DNA of 64,000 bases from Burkholderia ubonensis subsp. mesacidophila (GTDB taxonomy: Bacteria > Pseudomonadota > Gammaproteobacteria > Burkholderiales > Burkholderiaceae): NCBI RefSeq assembly GCF_002097715.1, contig NZ_CP020737.1, positions 2,728,001 to 2,792,000 on the forward strand, in the 5' to 3' direction. Every line of letters starts with the position of its first letter. Within the stretch, counting starts at the first letter, position 1. This document shows positions 27,697-38,604 of this stretch, one piece after another. The position numbers were made by a program, and so were the translations under genes. The notes beneath the pieces are model-generated. The model was not told the DNA's origin, did not search any database, and saw only the letters and a list, made by a program, of their open reading frames with translations.

Positions 27697-27730
27697 TGAA
27701 AAACGGGTGCATGCAGCTCGCATGCACCCG
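27697..27730 (-). terminator. Intrinsic terminator of rhlE
   Basis: On the minus strand CGGGTGCATG (27730-27721) pairs with CATGCACCCG (27713-27704), extended by one C-G pair, followed by TTTTTC. It lies 37 bp after the rhlE stop. Confidence 0.85.
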
Positions 27731-27766
27731 GCTTGCTGCGACCTTCCGATCGCGGCCGACCGCTTA

Positions 27767-29245
27767 TTACGTTTCCGCCGACGGCTTGCGCGGCATCCCG
27801 AACCCGCCGAGCAGCGCAGCCACCTGGCGCTTCGGGCCCTTTTTCTCGTGCTGCGCGGGCTGCGCCTCTTCCGGCTGCTTCACCGGCGCCGACGACTCGT
27901 ATGGCTTCAGGAAGAAATCGTCGATCGGCGCCTCGTGGCGGCGATGATGGCCGCGCTCGGCGCCGGCCGAGCGACGCCCCGCCGCACCGCGATGCTCGTC
28001 GCGCTCGCGCCGGCCACCCCGTTCGCCGCCGCGCTCGCCACGCTCACCGCCGCGCTCGTCGTGACGATGCCGCGCCGGCTTGTCGAGCGCCAGCGTCTGT
28101 ACCTCGAGCGGACGCTTGATCAGCTTCTCGATGTCGGCGAGTTGCTTGCGCTCGTTCGGGCTGCACAGCGACAGTGCATCGCCCGTCGCGCCCGCGCGGC
28201 CGGTGCGGCCGATCCGGTGCACGTAGTCTTCCGCGCTGAACGGCAGGTCGAAGTTGATCACGGCCGGCAGCTCGGCGATGTCGAGGCCGCGCGCGGCCAC
28301 GTCGGTCGCGACGAGCGCCTCGATCTCGCCGCGCTTGAACGCGTCGAGCGCCTGCATCCGCTCGATCTGCGTCTTGTCGCCGTGGATCGCCGACGCGACC
28401 ACGCCGTCGCGTTCGAGGTTGCGCGCGAGCCGGCTTGCGCCGATCTTGCTGTTGCAGAACACGATCACCTGCTTGAGCCCGCGATCGCGCAGCAGCTGCA
28501 CGACGGCGGCCTGCTTGTCGCCCTCGGCGACGTCGTAGACGATCTGCGTGACGTTCGCGTTCGTCGAGTTGCTGCGCGCGACCTCGATCGTCTGCGGGTT
28601 GCGCAGGTAGGTCGACGCGAGCTTCTTGATTTCCGGCGAGAACGTCGCCGAGAACAGCAGCGTCTGGCGCTCCTTCGGCAGCAGGTTCAGGATCCGCTGC
28701 AGGTCCGGCAGGAAGCCCATGTCGAGCATCCGGTCGGCCTCGTCGAGCACGAGCATCTGCACCTGCCCGAGGTTCGCAGTCTTCTGCTGCACGTGGTCGA
28801 GCAGGCGGCCCGGCGTCGCGATCAGGATCTCGACGCCGCGGCGCAGCTCGGCCATCTGCGGATTCATGTCGACGCCGCCGAACACGACCGCGCTGCGCAG
28901 CGGCGTGTGCTTGCCGTACGCATGCACGTTCGCGGCGACCTGGTCGGCGAGCTCGCGGGTCGGTGTGAGGATCAGCGCGCGCACCGGATGGCGGGCAGGC
29001 GACGCGCTCGTGTTGGCCTGCGGCAGCAGGCGCTGGAGGATCGGCAGCGAGAAGCTCGCGGTCTTGCCGGTACCCGTTTGCGCGGCGCCCATGACGTCGC
29101 GGCCGGCGAGCACGACCGGAATCGCCTGCGCCTGGATCGGCGTCGGCGTCGTATAGCCCTGCTCCGCAATGGCTTTCAGGATATCGGCGGCAAGGCCGAA
29201 TTGATCGAAGGTTGCGTCGACAGGCTTGGCGACAGAATCGGACAT
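27767..29245 (-). CDS. rhlE: DEAD-box RNA helicase RhlE
   Basis: The 492-residue ATP-dependent RNA helicase carries the full motif set: the Q motif near YTTPTPIQAQAIP, AQTGTGKT (I), PTRELADQ (Ia), VLDEADRMLDMG (II, DEAD), SATF (III), ARGLDI (V) and HRIGRTGRAG (VI). The C-terminus is a basic, disordered tail rich in Arg, Glu, Gly and His (GERGGERGGRRERDEHRG), typical of beta-proteobacterial RhlE. These enzymes remodel rRNA and mRNA and associate with RNA decay. A 187-nt leader is predicted from the promoter at 29439. Confidence 0.94.
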   Translation of the reverse strand: MSDSVAKPVDATFDQFGLAADILKAIAEQGYTTPTPIQAQAIPVVLAGRDVMGAAQTGTGKTASFSLPILQRLLPQANTSASPARHPVRALILTPTRELADQVAANVHAYGKHTPLRSAVVFGGVDMNPQMAELRRGVEILIATPGRLLDHVQQKTANLGQVQMLVLDEADRMLDMGFLPDLQRILNLLPKERQTLLFSATFSPEIKKLASTYLRNPQTIEVARSNSTNANVTQIVYDVAEGDKQAAVVQLLRDRGLKQVIVFCNSKIGASRLARNLERDGVVASAIHGDKTQIERMQALDAFKRGEIEALVATDVAARGLDIAELPAVINFDLPFSAEDYVHRIGRTGRAGATGDALSLCSPNERKQLADIEKLIKRPLEVQTLALDKPARHRHDERGGERGERGGERGGRRERDEHRGAAGRRSAGAERGHHRRHEAPIDDFFLKPYESSAPVKQPEEAQPAQHEKKGPKRQVAALLGGFGMPRKPSAET

Positions 29246-29466
29246 GGTGGCGTTTCGCTCAAAAGGCGCGGCGGGGACATCACGCGTCAGCTCGGCCCGG
29301 CGGGCGCGCTGCGCAAATCACATTTCGGAAGTAGACGGAGCCGCGGCGCGCCGCGCGGCGCCGCTCTGGCGCGATGGACCGTATAGGCCCAGGGCCGTGC
29401 GGACTCCGTCCGGCGCGAATGCCGGCGGAAAGGGTCGTATTGTAGCACTGCGCGGCGACGTGTCCG
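29246..29466 (-). promoter_or_regulatory. rhlE promoter and long leader
   Basis: On the minus strand CGGACA (29466-29461) and TACAAT (29444-29439) are 16 bp apart, predicting a start near 29432. The 187-nt leader before the ATG at 29245 has a strong GC hairpin near 29345-29370 (CGCGGC/GCCGCG arms). The rest of the 353-bp gap up to 29598 shows no gene. Confidence 0.5.
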
Positions 29467-29598
29467 TGACAGCCCTGCGCAGCGGTCAAACCCGGTGCTC
29501 GATCCCGGCGTTCGACCGCTGTGGCCGCAGCAGCGGTCCGCGAGCAGGTTCGGTCCGAATTCAGCCGGAAACCTGCCCTTGCGCACCGCCCTCGCGGG

Positions 29599-29979
29599 TC
29601 ACCCCTTCTTCTTTTTCTTCTCGACCTGCACGCAGTCGGACAGCAGCGGCGGCGCCTTCTCGTCGGCGATCTCGTCGCGCAGCGTCGCCTCCTTGCCCTT
29701 GGTCCACCACGTATAGCGCCCGGCCTGGTAGCGCACGCCGGACGCCGACACGGTGTCGACGAACAGCAGCCGCTGGCCGTTGACCGGCACGAGCGCGAAG
29801 CTCTGGCCGTTGCCGGCGAGCCAGTACGACACGCGCACCGGCTGCTTCTGGTTCGCGCACTGGTAGACGGCGTTCTGGCGCGCGTCGGCGTCGATCTCCT
29901 CGACGGTCAGCTGCGCGGCATGCGCGGCGGAAACGGACAGTCCGGCCAGCGCGAGCGCGGCGAGGGTTTGACGAATCAT
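29599..29979 (-). CDS. MliC-family lysozyme inhibitor
   Basis: The 126-residue product has a signal peptide (cleavage after HAA, about residue 22) and the MliC/PliC fold markers: VYQCANQKQPVRVSYW, SGVRYQAGRYTWWTKGKEATL and a second Cys at 116 that can pair with Cys 41. Family members bind c-type lysozyme through the SGxxY loop and protect peptidoglycan. Unlike MliC of E. coli it has no lipobox, so it should be free in the periplasm (PliC-like). It ends in a KKKKKG tail. GAGAGGAG precedes ATG 29979. It is 77 bp downstream of purT. Confidence 0.87.
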   Translation of the reverse strand: MIRQTLAALALAGLSVSAAHAAQLTVEEIDADARQNAVYQCANQKQPVRVSYWLAGNGQSFALVPVNGQRLLFVDTVSASGVRYQAGRYTWWTKGKEATLRDEIADEKAPPLLSDCVQVEKKKKKG

Positions 29980-30056
29980 GCGGCTCCTCTCACGAGACGT
30001 GGTGACAAGCGCGCCCGTGCAGGCGCGCCGGTGTTCGTTATCCGGGATCGGCGGCG

Positions 30057-31280
30057 TCAGCGCGCGGAAGCGGAGAAAACGGGCTTGACGGCCGCGGCGG
30101 CGCGCTTCGCGCGGTCGCGGGCTTCGTCGATGTCGGCGCCGGTCGCGAGCGCGACGCCCATGCGCCGCTTCGCGAAGCTCTCCGGCTTGCCGAACAGGCG
30201 CAGGTCGGTGCCCGGCACCGCCAGCGCGTCGCGCACGCCCTCGAACGCGATGCCGCGCTCGTCGAGCCCGCCGTAGATCACCGCCGAGGCGGCCGGCGAG
30301 CCGAGCGTCGGGTCGACCGGCAGGCCGAGGATCGCGCGCGCGTGCAGCTCGAATTCCGACTGGCGCTGCGACGCGAGCGTGACGAGGCCCGTGTCGTGCG
30401 GCCGCGGGCTCACTTCGGAGAACCAGACCTCGTCGCCGCGCACGAACAGCTCGACGCCGAACAGCCCGCGCCCGCCGAGCGCCTCGGTCACCTTGTGCGC
30501 AATCTCGCGCGAGCGCGCGAGCGCCGCCGCGGACATCGGCTGCGGCTGCCACGACTCGACGTAGTCGCCCGCGACCTGCACGTGGCCGACCGGCTCGCAG
30601 AAATAGGTCTGCGTGCCGCCGCTGGCCGGATCGATCGCGCGCACCGTGAGCTGCGTGATCTCGTAGTCGAAATCCACGAAGCCCTCGACGATCACGCGCC
30701 CGTGATTCACGCGCCCGCCCGCCAACGCGTACTGCCACGCGGGCTCGACGTCCGCTTCGCTGCGCACGACCGACTGCCCCTTGCCCGACGACGACATGAC
30801 GGGCTTCACGACGCACGGCATGCCGATCTTCGCGACGGCGGCCCTGAACTCGTCGAACGACTGCGCGAACGCGTACGGCGACGTCGGCAGGCCCAGTTCC
30901 TCGGCGGCGAGCCGGCGAATGCCCTCGCGGTTCATCGTGAGCTGGGTCGCGCGCGCGGTCGGGATCACCTCGGCGACGCCCGCCGCTTCGATCGCCGCGA
31001 GCGCGTCGGTCGCGATCGCCTCGATCTCGGGGACGATCAGGTGCGGACGCTCGGCCTCGACGAGCGCGCGCAGCGCGTCGGCGTCGGTCATGTCGATCAC
31101 GTGCGCGCGGTGCGCGACCTGGTGCCCGGGCGCGCCCGGATAGCGGTCGACCGCGATCACCTCGACGCCGAGCCGCTGCAACGCGATGATGACTTCCTTG
31201 CCGAGTTCGCCGGCGCCGAGCAGCATGACGCGCGTGGCCGAGGGCGAAAGCGGCGTACCGAGCCGCTGACCGATCTGCAT
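30057..31280 (-). CDS. purT: Phosphoribosylglycinamide formyltransferase 2
   Basis: PurT formylates GAR using formate and ATP, an alternative to folate-dependent PurN. The 407-residue ATP-grasp protein shows the N-terminal [13 protein letters not shown] loop, [25 protein letters not shown] (P-loop), [16 protein letters not shown], and [27 protein letters not shown]. Length matches the family. It is transcribed away from the META lipoprotein gene. Confidence 0.97.
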   Translation of the reverse strand: MQIGQRLGTPLSPSATRVMLLGAGELGKEVIIALQRLGVEVIAVDRYPGAPGHQVAHRAHVIDMTDADALRALVEAERPHLIVPEIEAIATDALAAIEAAGVAEVIPTARATQLTMNREGIRRLAAEELGLPTSPYAFAQSFDEFRAAVAKIGMPCVVKPVMSSSGKGQSVVRSEADVEPAWQYALAGGRVNHGRVIVEGFVDFDYEITQLTVRAIDPASGGTQTYFCEPVGHVQVAGDYVESWQPQPMSAAALARSREIAHKVTEALGGRGLFGVELFVRGDEVWFSEVSPRPHDTGLVTLASQRQSEFELHARAILGLPVDPTLGSPAASAVIYGGLDERGIAFEGVRDALAVPGTDLRLFGKPESFAKRRMGVALATGADIDEARDRAKRAAAAVKPVFSASAR

Positions 31281-31497
31281 GTGATTTCCCGCTTCTGGTT
31301 GGAGGTCGAAAACGACTGCGATGCTAACACGCGCATCGGCGCCGGTCCGGCCGCGTTTCGGCTGGTTCCGCGCCGCCGCGCGCGATGCGCCGGCGGGCCG
31401 AGAACGTTTTCGTGCGTGGACAGTCGCCTCGCCTGACGCGACGGGAGTGCGTTACTCTTACGCCTTGTTCAGAACACGATGATGAGGAACGAGGCTC

Positions 31498-32043
31498 ATG
31501 TCCCAACCGATCGCAGCCGCACGCACGCGCACCCGCCTGTTTCGCCCGTTGCGCGCGCCGCTCTGCGCTTTGACGCTTGCCACGCTTCTCGCTGCCTGCT
31601 CGATGCCGACCCACCCCGACGCCGACGCCCCCGCGCCCGACCCGTTCAATCCCGCCGCCGTCCAGCTGCTCGACGACACGAGCTGGGAACTCACCGGCTG
31701 GCAGAACGCCGACGGCACGCCGCGCACGGTCCCGCACGGCGACAACGGCGAACCGCTCAAGCTCGCGCTGTCCACCGAATCCGGCGTGCGCCGCGCGAGC
31801 GGCTTTTCCGGCTGCAACCGCTACATGGGCACCTACGACGTGAAGAACGGCGTGCTGAGCTTCGGCCCCCTCGCGGGCACGCGGATGGCCTGCGCCGGCA
31901 CGCTCGGCGGCCAGCTCGAACGCGCGTATCTCGACGCGCTCGCGCATGTCGCCAAGGCCGGCGTGCAGATGCGCGCGCCGCAGCGGCTGCTGCTCGTGAC
32001 CGACGGCGGCGCGACACTGACCTTCACGCGCCGCGGCCCGTAA
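31498..32043 (+). CDS. META-domain lipoprotein (HslJ-like)
   Basis: The 181-residue product has a lipoprotein signal with lipobox LAAC (Cys 34) and a META/HslJ domain: LLDDTSWELTGWQN, SGFSGCNRYMGTYDV and LAGTRMACAG, the conserved GCN and TxMAC blocks. META-domain proteins are envelope-associated and linked to stress or novobiocin resistance in E. coli (HslJ). GAGGAACGAGGCTC precedes the ATG. Its divergent neighbour is purT; ftsK follows after 173 bp. Confidence 0.88.
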   Translation: MSQPIAAARTRTRLFRPLRAPLCALTLATLLAACSMPTHPDADAPAPDPFNPAAVQLLDDTSWELTGWQNADGTPRTVPHGDNGEPLKLALSTESGVRRASGFSGCNRYMGTYDVKNGVLSFGPLAGTRMACAGTLGGQLERAYLDALAHVAKAGVQMRAPQRLLLVTDGGATLTFTRRGP

Positions 32044-32216
32044 TGTTGCGGCCCGCGTGGGAGGCGTCCGGCTGACCGCGTCCCGCCGCGCGCGTCGTCG
32101 CGCACGCGCCTCCCGCGGCGGCGCGTTTGATCGTCTTTTAAAGTCTCCTGCATCGTCAGCCGGTTAAACTCGGCGGGTCGCGCACCGCGCTCCCCGCTCC
32201 ACTCCTGTTTCAAAGC

Positions 32217-35200
32217 ATGCACACGGTTGTCCTCGGCTGGTTCGGCGTCTCCGCCGTCTGGTTCATCCCCCTCATCTGGCGCCTCGCGAAAGCGATGCTG
32301 CCCGGCAGCGGCGGGCTCGCCGGCAACGGCTCGATCCGGCTCTGGCTCGGCTTCGCTTGCGTGTTCGTCGCGAGCTGCACGCTGACGAGCCCGTTGTCCG
32401 GCGCAGACGCCAACCTGCTCGGCCATGCGCTGTCGGCCGGCTTCGAGCGCGTGCTCGGCCACATCGGCACGCCGCTCGCAATGGTCGTGCTGTTCTTTGC
32501 GGGGCTGCCCTGGCTGACCGGCGTCGGCTGGCAGCGCGTCGCCGCGTGGCTCGACACGTCGTTCGGGCTGCGGCTCTCGCGCAACGGCGACGACGATGCC
32601 CGCGGCGTCGCCGACCTGCCGCGCAGCGCGCTGCATCGCGACGACGAGCGCCGCGTGCGCCGCGCCGGCGACGTCCAGCCGACCACCGCACACACCGTCA
32701 ACTCGATGGCGCCGCGGCAGAACGGCCGGTTTTCGCGCCCGACGCTCTGGAAGCCCGATCCGCAAGCACGCCCGAAACCGCGCGGCCAGATGGCCCCCCG
32801 GCCGCACACCGAACCGGTTGCGCCCACCGGCTGGCTGAAGCCCTCGCCGACGAGCCGGCCGGCCGCGACGCCCGCGTCGGGCGCGGCAAGCCCGGCGAAG
32901 CCCGCCACGACCGCCGGCACGGTTGGCGCGGCGGCTCCCGCACGTCCCGCGGCCAACGTCCAGTCGCCGCGCCCCGCACCGGCCCCGCTCGAGCTCGAAC
33001 CGGCCCGCCCCCGGCCGACGCCGACACCGGCGGCGCCCGCGCGCCCTGTCGTGGCGCCCCGGCAGCCGGTCGCGCCCCGCCCGACCGGTGCGGCGCCGGC
33101 ACGGCCGCTGGCGCGCCCGCCCGCCGCGACGACGACCGCCCCCGTGCCGCCCGCCGCGCCACGCCAGCGACCGGCCGCGCCTGCGCGCGCGCCGCTTTAC
33201 GCATGGACCGAGAAGCCCGCGACGCCGATTACCCCCGCGCCGAGCGTCCACGAAACGCTGCGTTCAATCGAGGCCAGCACCGCGCAATGGGCGTCGCTGG
33301 CCAACGCGACGCCGGCTGAAGCCGCGCACGCGGCAGCGCCGCTGGCTGGCGCTGCGGCGGCAGCAAGCGCCGCTGCGTCGATGTGGCCGGCGGCGTCTAC
33401 CGGGCCGGTTTCCGTGCCGCCCGCGGTGGAAACGGACGGAGCCGCCCGCATTGCCGACGCCCTCTCGGCGGGCATCGGCCACGACGATGCCATCGTGCTA
33501 CCTGCGTTCGCGCCGGCCGACGCCGCCGCTCCAGAGATCCGGCCTGAAGCGCATGCCATCGTGACAGCCGGCGCCGAAGCACCGGCACCGGAACCAACGG
33601 TCGACGAAGCGCCGGACGCCATTGCTGCAGTGACCGATGCCGCTGCCGATACGCCGATCATTGCGGGCCCGGGCGACGCTGCTCAGGAAGTCGAGGCCGG
33701 CGCCGCGACGACACCCGATACGCGATCCGTGCCGCATGCCGACGCCCCGATCGACCTCGCCCCGTGGGAAGACATTGCCGGGATACAAACGGCCAGCGCA
33801 GTGCCTGCCGACGCGCCTGCGATCGGGACGCCGCCGCTTGCGCCGCAAGCCGACGCCGCCACGACGCCGGCCGGGGAAATCGACGCGCACCTTCAGCCGG
33901 CCGAATGGGCCGAGGCCGCGCAGTCGGCAATCGAAGCCGCTCCCGAAGTCCTCGTCGAAACCGCTGCAGTCGCGCGCAACGCCGATGCCGCCGGGGCCGA
34001 TACGTTCGCGCAGGTCGACGTGACGAACGTCGCCGCAGACGCGTCCCCGTTCGCCGCCGCGCCGCTCCCGAAGCCGGCAACGGTCGAAGCGGGCACCGTA
34101 ACGCCTGCGTCGGCCGCAAACGTCACCGCGCCGTCAATTGCCGAAGCGACGCGTACCGAATCCGTCACCGCACCGAATGTCTCCGCATCCGTTGCGACGA
34201 TGCCCGCGGCAGAAACGACGACGCCGTCGCACATGTCCGGCACGACGGCGCAACCGACCGGTACGCCCGCCGCGGCCGCTCCGTCGCCTGTCGCAACGGA
34301 TGACGCGTCCGCGGTCGAACCGGTCGCGCTCGTGGCTACTGCGGCTGCGCCTGCAATGCCCGCGAGCCTGGACGATACCGACAGCGCAGCGACGTCCGCG
34401 ACTGCCGACGCGGCTATCCCCTCTTCCATGGCGGCCGAACCCGCCGTGACGCCGGCCCCGTCGCTCGCTTCACCGGCCGAGGAACCGGCGCCCGCCTCGC
34501 CCGCTTGGTCAACCGTGACGAATTCGCCCGTCGCAGGTGCAACCACGCAGCCGGCAAGCTCAAGTGCGGCGACACAAACGTCGGCACCGCCCACCGCGAC
34601 CGGATGGACCGTCGTACCTGCCGTCCCGCCGACGACCGCTCAACCGACAACCGCAGCGCCCTCGCCGGTTGCCCCGGTCGTTTCGACGGCACCGGTGCTT
34701 TCGTCCTCGACGCCAGCCACGCCCTCGCCCTACGGCACGTCCGCCGCGCTTGCGATCCCCGACGAAGCCGGCCGGTCCGCGACGTTGGCCACGCCTGCGG
34801 CGACAACTTCCGCTCAAGCAACCCCGGCGGCGGCGGTTGCCGCAGTCGCCGCCGCTGCGCCCGCAGCTCAAGCTGCAACGATCGCCGTTCCGGCTTTCGT
34901 CGCGGTGCCTGCCGCCACAATCGGCGGCATGTCGGCGCTCGTGACGCCCGCTGCAGCACTCGAAGCCGCTGCCACGGCAACCGTCACTCCCGCACAGCCG
35001 GCGCCGACGGCTGCCACTCCGATGCCCATTGCTACGCCTGCCGCCGGAATCGGCGGCACGTCGACAGTGACGACGTCTGCGGCGACGACTGCCACTCCAA
35101 CGCCGGTCGCAGCGCCCACTGCGGCAATCGCCACTCCCGCAGCGCCGGCATCAACCGCTACCGCTCCGGCCGCCGCTGCTGCGCCTGCCGCTGCATTCGT

Positions 35201-37115
35201 CGAAGCGGCACTGACAACGCCCACGGCGGCGACCGCCACTCCGACGCACGTTGCGGTGCCCGCTGCCACGGCACTCTCCACGCCCGCAGCGCCGGCATCA
35301 ACCGCTACCGTTCCGGCCGTCGCTGCTGCGCCTGCCGCTGCATTCGTCGAAGCGACACTGACAACGCCCACGGCGGCGACCGCCGCTCCGACGCACGTTG
35401 CATTGCCCGCTGCCACGGCAATCTCCACGCCTGCAACGCCGGCAGCAACCGCTACCGTTCCGGCCGCCGCTGCATTCGTCGGCACGTCGACACTCGGAGC
35501 GCCCCCGGCAACAATCGCCGCGCAGACGCCCGATGCCGTCCCCGCCGCCGCACCGGGCGCCGCAGACGCCCCCGCCGCGCCGCCCCCGCCTCCACCGCGG
35601 CCGAACGCATTCGAATTCCACGCGCCGGCCACGTTCAACGTCGAGTTGCCGACGCTCGACCTGCTCGAACCGGCATCGGACGACGTCCAGACGATCTCCG
35701 AGGAACAGCTCGCCCAGACCGGCCAGGTGATCGAACAGCGCCTGCAGGAGTTCAAGGTGCCGGTGACGGTCGTCGGCGCGTCGGCCGGCCCGGTGATCAC
35801 GCGCTTCGAGATCGAACCCGCGCTCGGCGTGCGCGGCAGCCAGATCGTCGGCCTGATGAAGGACCTGTCGCGCGGCCTCGGCCTCACGTCGATCCGCGTC
35901 GTCGAGACGATCCCCGGCAAGACCTGCATGGGCCTCGAGCTGCCGAACGCGAAACGCCAGATGATCCGCCTGTCGGAAATCCTCGCGTCGCGCCAGTACC
36001 AGCATTCCGCGTCGCAGCTCACGATCGCGATGGGCAAGGACATCACCGGCCATCCGGTCGTCACCGATCTCGCGAAGGCGCCGCACATGCTCGTCGCCGG
36101 CACGACGGGCTCGGGCAAGTCGGTCGCGATCAACGCAATGATCCTGTCGCTGCTGTACAAGGCGACGCCCGAGGACGTGCGGCTCATCATGATCGACCCG
36201 AAGATGCTCGAGCTGTCGGTCTACGAAGGCATCCCGCACCTGCTCGCGCCGGTCGTCACCGACATGAAGCTCGCCGCGAACGCGCTCACCTGGTGCGTCG
36301 GCGAGATGGAGAAGCGCTACCGGCTGATGTCGGCCGTCGGCGTGCGCAACCTCGCCGGCTTCAACCAGAAGATCCGCGACGCCGAAGCGAAGGAAAAGAA
36401 GATCGGCAACCCGTTCTCGCTGACGCCGGACGATCCCGAGCCGCTGTCGACGCTGCCGCTGATCGTCGTCGTGATCGACGAGCTCGCCGACCTGATGATG
36501 GTCGCCGGCAAGAAGATCGAGGAACTGATCGCCCGCCTCGCGCAGAAAGCGCGCGCGGCCGGCATCCACCTGATCCTCGCGACGCAGCGTCCGTCGGTCG
36601 ACGTGATCACCGGCCTCATCAAGGCGAACATCCCGACCCGGGTCGCGTTCCAGGTGTCGTCGAAGATCGACTCGCGCACGATCCTCGACCAGATGGGCGC
36701 CGAATCGCTGCTCGGGATGGGCGACATGCTGTTCCTGCCGCCGGGCACCGGCTACCCGCAGCGCGTGCACGGCGCGTTCGTCGCCGACGAGGAAGTGCAC
36801 CGGATCGTCGAGTACCTGAAGCAGTTCGGCGAGCCGCAATACGAGGAAGGGATTCTCGACGGCCCGACGTCGGAAGGCGCGGCGCAGGACCTGTTCGGCG
36901 ACGCGCCGGACGCGGAGGCGGACCCGCTGTACGACGAGGCGGTCGCGTTCGTCGTGCGCACGCGCCGCGCGTCGATCTCGTCGGTGCAGCGGCAGCTGCG
37001 CATCGGCTACAACCGCGCCGCGCGCCTTGTCGAGCAGATGGAAGCGGCCGGGCTCGTGTCGCCGATGGGCATCAACGGTAGCCGCGAGGTGCTGGTGCCG
37101 GCCGCCGCCGAGTAA
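32217..37115 (+). CDS. ftsK: DNA translocase FtsK with giant low-complexity linker
   Basis: The C-terminal 500 residues are a standard FtsK motor: Walker A GTTGSGKS (residues 1295-1302), [20 protein letters not shown], Walker [15 protein letters not shown], and a gamma winged helix (about 1567-1632). It pumps DNA at the septum and activates chromosome-dimer resolution. The N-terminus has only three hydrophobic segments (about 5-25, 41-60, 86-105); the first helix of the usual four-helix FtsK domain is absent and a TAA at 32139 blocks extension. Residues 115-1130 are an Ala/Pro/Thr linker, longer than that of E. coli FtsK, containing tandem repeats. 1632 residues in all. Confidence 0.95.
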   Translation: MHTVVLGWFGVSAVWFIPLIWRLAKAMLPGSGGLAGNGSIRLWLGFACVFVASCTLTSPLSGADANLLGHALSAGFERVLGHIGTPLAMVVLFFAGLPWLTGVGWQRVAAWLDTSFGLRLSRNGDDDARGVADLPRSALHRDDERRVRRAGDVQPTTAHTVNSMAPRQNGRFSRPTLWKPDPQARPKPRGQMAPRPHTEPVAPTGWLKPSPTSRPAATPASGAASPAKPATTAGTVGAAAPARPAANVQSPRPAPAPLELEPARPRPTPTPAAPARPVVAPRQPVAPRPTGAAPARPLARPPAATTTAPVPPAAPRQRPAAPARAPLYAWTEKPATPITPAPSVHETLRSIEASTAQWASLANATPAEAAHAAAPLAGAAAAASAAASMWPAASTGPVSVPPAVETDGAARIADALSAGIGHDDAIVLPAFAPADAAAPEIRPEAHAIVTAGAEAPAPEPTVDEAPDAIAAVTDAAADTPIIAGPGDAAQEVEAGAATTPDTRSVPHADAPIDLAPWEDIAGIQTASAVPADAPAIGTPPLAPQADAATTPAGEIDAHLQPAEWAEAAQSAIEAAPEVLVETAAVARNADAAGADTFAQVDVTNVAADASPFAAAPLPKPATVEAGTVTPASAANVTAPSIAEATRTESVTAPNVSASVATMPAAETTTPSHMSGTTAQPTGTPAAAAPSPVATDDASAVEPVALVATAAAPAMPASLDDTDSAATSATADAAIPSSMAAEPAVTPAPSLASPAEEPAPASPAWSTVTNSPVAGATTQPASSSAATQTSAPPTATGWTVVPAVPPTTAQPTTAAPSPVAPVVSTAPVLSSSTPATPSPYGTSAALAIPDEAGRSATLATPAATTSAQATPAAAVAAVAAAAPAAQAATIAVPAFVAVPAATIGGMSALVTPAAALEAAATATVTPAQPAPTAATPMPIATPAAGIGGTSTVTTSAATTATPTPVAAPTAAIATPAAPASTATAPAAAAAPAAAFVEAALTTPTAATATPTHVAVPAATALSTPAAPASTATVPAVAAAPAAAFVEATLTTPTAATAAPTHVALPAATAISTPATPAATATVPAAAAFVGTSTLGAPPATIAAQTPDAVPAAAPGAADAPAAPPPPPPRPNAFEFHAPATFNVELPTLDLLEPASDDVQTISEEQLAQTGQVIEQRLQEFKVPVTVVGASAGPVITRFEIEPALGVRGSQIVGLMKDLSRGLGLTSIRVVETIPGKTCMGLELPNAKRQMIRLSEILASRQYQHSASQLTIAMGKDITGHPVVTDLAKAPHMLVAGTTGSGKSVAINAMILSLLYKATPEDVRLIMIDPKMLELSVYEGIPHLLAPVVTDMKLAANALTWCVGEMEKRYRLMSAVGVRNLAGFNQKIRDAEAKEKKIGNPFSLTPDDPEPLSTLPLIVVVIDELADLMMVAGKKIEELIARLAQKARAAGIHLILATQRPSVDVITGLIKANIPTRVAFQVSSKIDSRTILDQMGAESLLGMGDMLFLPPGTGYPQRVHGAFVADEEVHRIVEYLKQFGEPQYEEGILDGPTSEGAAQDLFGDAPDAEADPLYDEAVAFVVRTRRASISSVQRQLRIGYNRAARLVEQMEAAGLVSPMGINGSREVLVPAAAE
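35136..35480 (+). repeat. 147-bp in-frame tandem repeat in ftsK
   Basis: A unit beginning CCCGCAGCGCCGGCATCAAC at 35136 recurs at 35283 and, more diverged and partial, at about 35430. The period is 147 bp (49 codons), about 2.3 copies. Translated units share [20 protein letters not shown] and PAATA. The exact codon multiple keeps the frame when copy number changes. Confidence 0.85.
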
Positions 37116-37144
37116 CCGCGGCGCTCCGCCGCCTCGCACAAACA

Positions 37145-37174
37145 CGAAGGGCGCTGCCTCCGCAGCGCCCTTCG
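37145..37174. terminator. Hairpin between convergent ftsK and lactonase
   Basis: CGAAGGGCGCTGC and GCAGCGCCCTTCG form a 13-bp perfect stem with a 4-nt loop, centred between the two convergent stops. No long T tract follows on either strand, but the position and stability suggest bidirectional termination. Confidence 0.65.
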
Positions 37175-37196
37175 TGCATCTACGGCGTCAAGCGTC

Positions 37197-38444
37197 TTAC
37201 AGCACCGGAACGAGCTTGAAGTCGACCGGCTTGCCGACCGCGACCTTCTGCGGGTTCGCGTCGAGCTTGCCGGTTTCGGCATCGCGCCTGAACACGTAGA
37301 ACGTGTCGCTGTCCTGGTTGCCGACGATCAGCCACTTGCCGGTCGGGTCGATCAGGAACTCGCGCGGCGTCTTGCCGAGGCTCGACTGCCGGCCGACCGT
37401 CTTCAGCCGGCCGTCGGCCGGGTTCACCGCGTAGATGACGATCTCGTTCGCGTCGCCGCGATTGCTCGCGTACAGGAAGCGGCCGTCCGGCGACAGGTGG
37501 ATCGCCGCGCCGCCGACCTTGCCCTTGAAGCCGGGCGCAGCCATCGGCACGGTCTGGACCGGCGTCAGCTTGCCGTCCTGGTAGCCGAACACCTCGACCG
37601 CGGCATTCAGCTCGCTCGTCACGTACGCGTAGCGGCCGTTCGCGCCGAACACCATGTGGCGCGGGCCCGAACCCGCCTTCACGGGCGTGTAGCGCGTGTC
37701 GGTCGGGCTGATCAGGCCGCGGCTGCCGTCGACCGTGTAGCGATAGCCGAAGATCTTGTCCGCGCCGAGATCCTGCACGAACAGGTAGCGGCCGTCCGGC
37801 GAGAACACCGTCGAATGCACGTGCGCGCCGTCCTGGCGCCCCTTCACGGGCCCGGAGCCCTCGTGATGCACGGCCAGCGCGGCCTGGCCCACCGCGCCGT
37901 CCTCGCGCAGCGGAAACACCGCGAAACTGCCGCCCGGGTTGGCGGCGACCGAGTAGTTCGCGGTCACGAGGTACTTGCCGTCCGGCGACAGGCTCAGGTA
38001 GCAGGGATCGTTCCCTTCCGACGACACGCGGTCGATGAACGTCAGCGCGCCCGTCTTCGCGTCGAAGCGGAACGCGCTGATGCCGCCGCGCTGGCCGGCC
38101 GGACCGTTGTCGCCGGGCAACTCGTTGACCGCGTACACGGTGCGGCCGTCGCGGCTCGGCAAAAGGTACGACGGATTGACGGTCTTCGCCGACGACACCG
38201 GCGCGACGCTGCCCGTCTTCGTGTCGAAGCGGTACACGTAGATCCCGTCGCTGCCGCCGTCCGTGTAGGTGCCGACCAGCAGGTTGTAGACGCCGTCCGC
38301 GGGCGCCGTCGCGGACTGTTGCGCGAACGCATGGGTCGCGGATAAGGAAAGCACGATCGCGAAACCTTTCATCCAGTGAGCGAGCCTGAGCGGAAACCCT
38401 CGGGTCGAAGCGCGCGCGTCACGTACGCGTAAACGGTTGGGCAT
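37197..38444 (-). CDS. Secreted lactonase (YbhE/6-phosphogluconolactonase-like beta-propeller)
   Basis: The 415-residue product belongs to the seven-bladed lactonase family: YNLLVGTYTDGGSDGIYVYRFD at the first blade and repeated LSPDGKYLVTANYS, FSPDGRYLFVQDLGADK, LSPDGRFLYASNRG blades. Cytoplasmic Pgl hydrolyses 6-phosphogluconolactone, but this protein has a signal peptide (residues 1-42, cleavage near AFA), so its substrate is probably a different periplasmic lactone or muconolactone. The ATG at 38444 is fixed by an ideal AAGGAGG 5 bp upstream, although it gives a long basic n-region; Met 25 would be an alternative signal start. Confidence 0.88.
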   Translation of the reverse strand: MPNRLRVRDARASTRGFPLRLAHWMKGFAIVLSLSATHAFAQQSATAPADGVYNLLVGTYTDGGSDGIYVYRFDTKTGSVAPVSSAKTVNPSYLLPSRDGRTVYAVNELPGDNGPAGQRGGISAFRFDAKTGALTFIDRVSSEGNDPCYLSLSPDGKYLVTANYSVAANPGGSFAVFPLREDGAVGQAALAVHHEGSGPVKGRQDGAHVHSTVFSPDGRYLFVQDLGADKIFGYRYTVDGSRGLISPTDTRYTPVKAGSGPRHMVFGANGRYAYVTSELNAAVEVFGYQDGKLTPVQTVPMAAPGFKGKVGGAAIHLSPDGRFLYASNRGDANEIVIYAVNPADGRLKTVGRQSSLGKTPREFLIDPTGKWLIVGNQDSDTFYVFRRDAETGKLDANPQKVAVGKPVDFKLVPVL

Positions 38445-38604
38445 TGAATCCTCCTTGCATCGAGCCGCTTCAAGTGTTGATATGTGACGAAACGCCGGCC
38501 GTTGCGCGCTCCGCCGCCCGATCAAGTATACGGGGCGCGAAGCCGGGACGTGAAGCCCGGCTGCCGCCGTCCGGATAGTGAACGCGTAACAAGGATCGCC
38601 GCCC

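Noticed and set aside
35136..35480. Repeat array considered as CRISPR
   Set aside because: The units are 147 bp, coding, contiguous and in frame; there are no spacers and no cas genes.
34505..37081. Long plus-strand frame inside ftsK in another phase
   Set aside because: An out-of-phase shadow of ftsK; Cys/Arg/Ser-rich nonsense composition.
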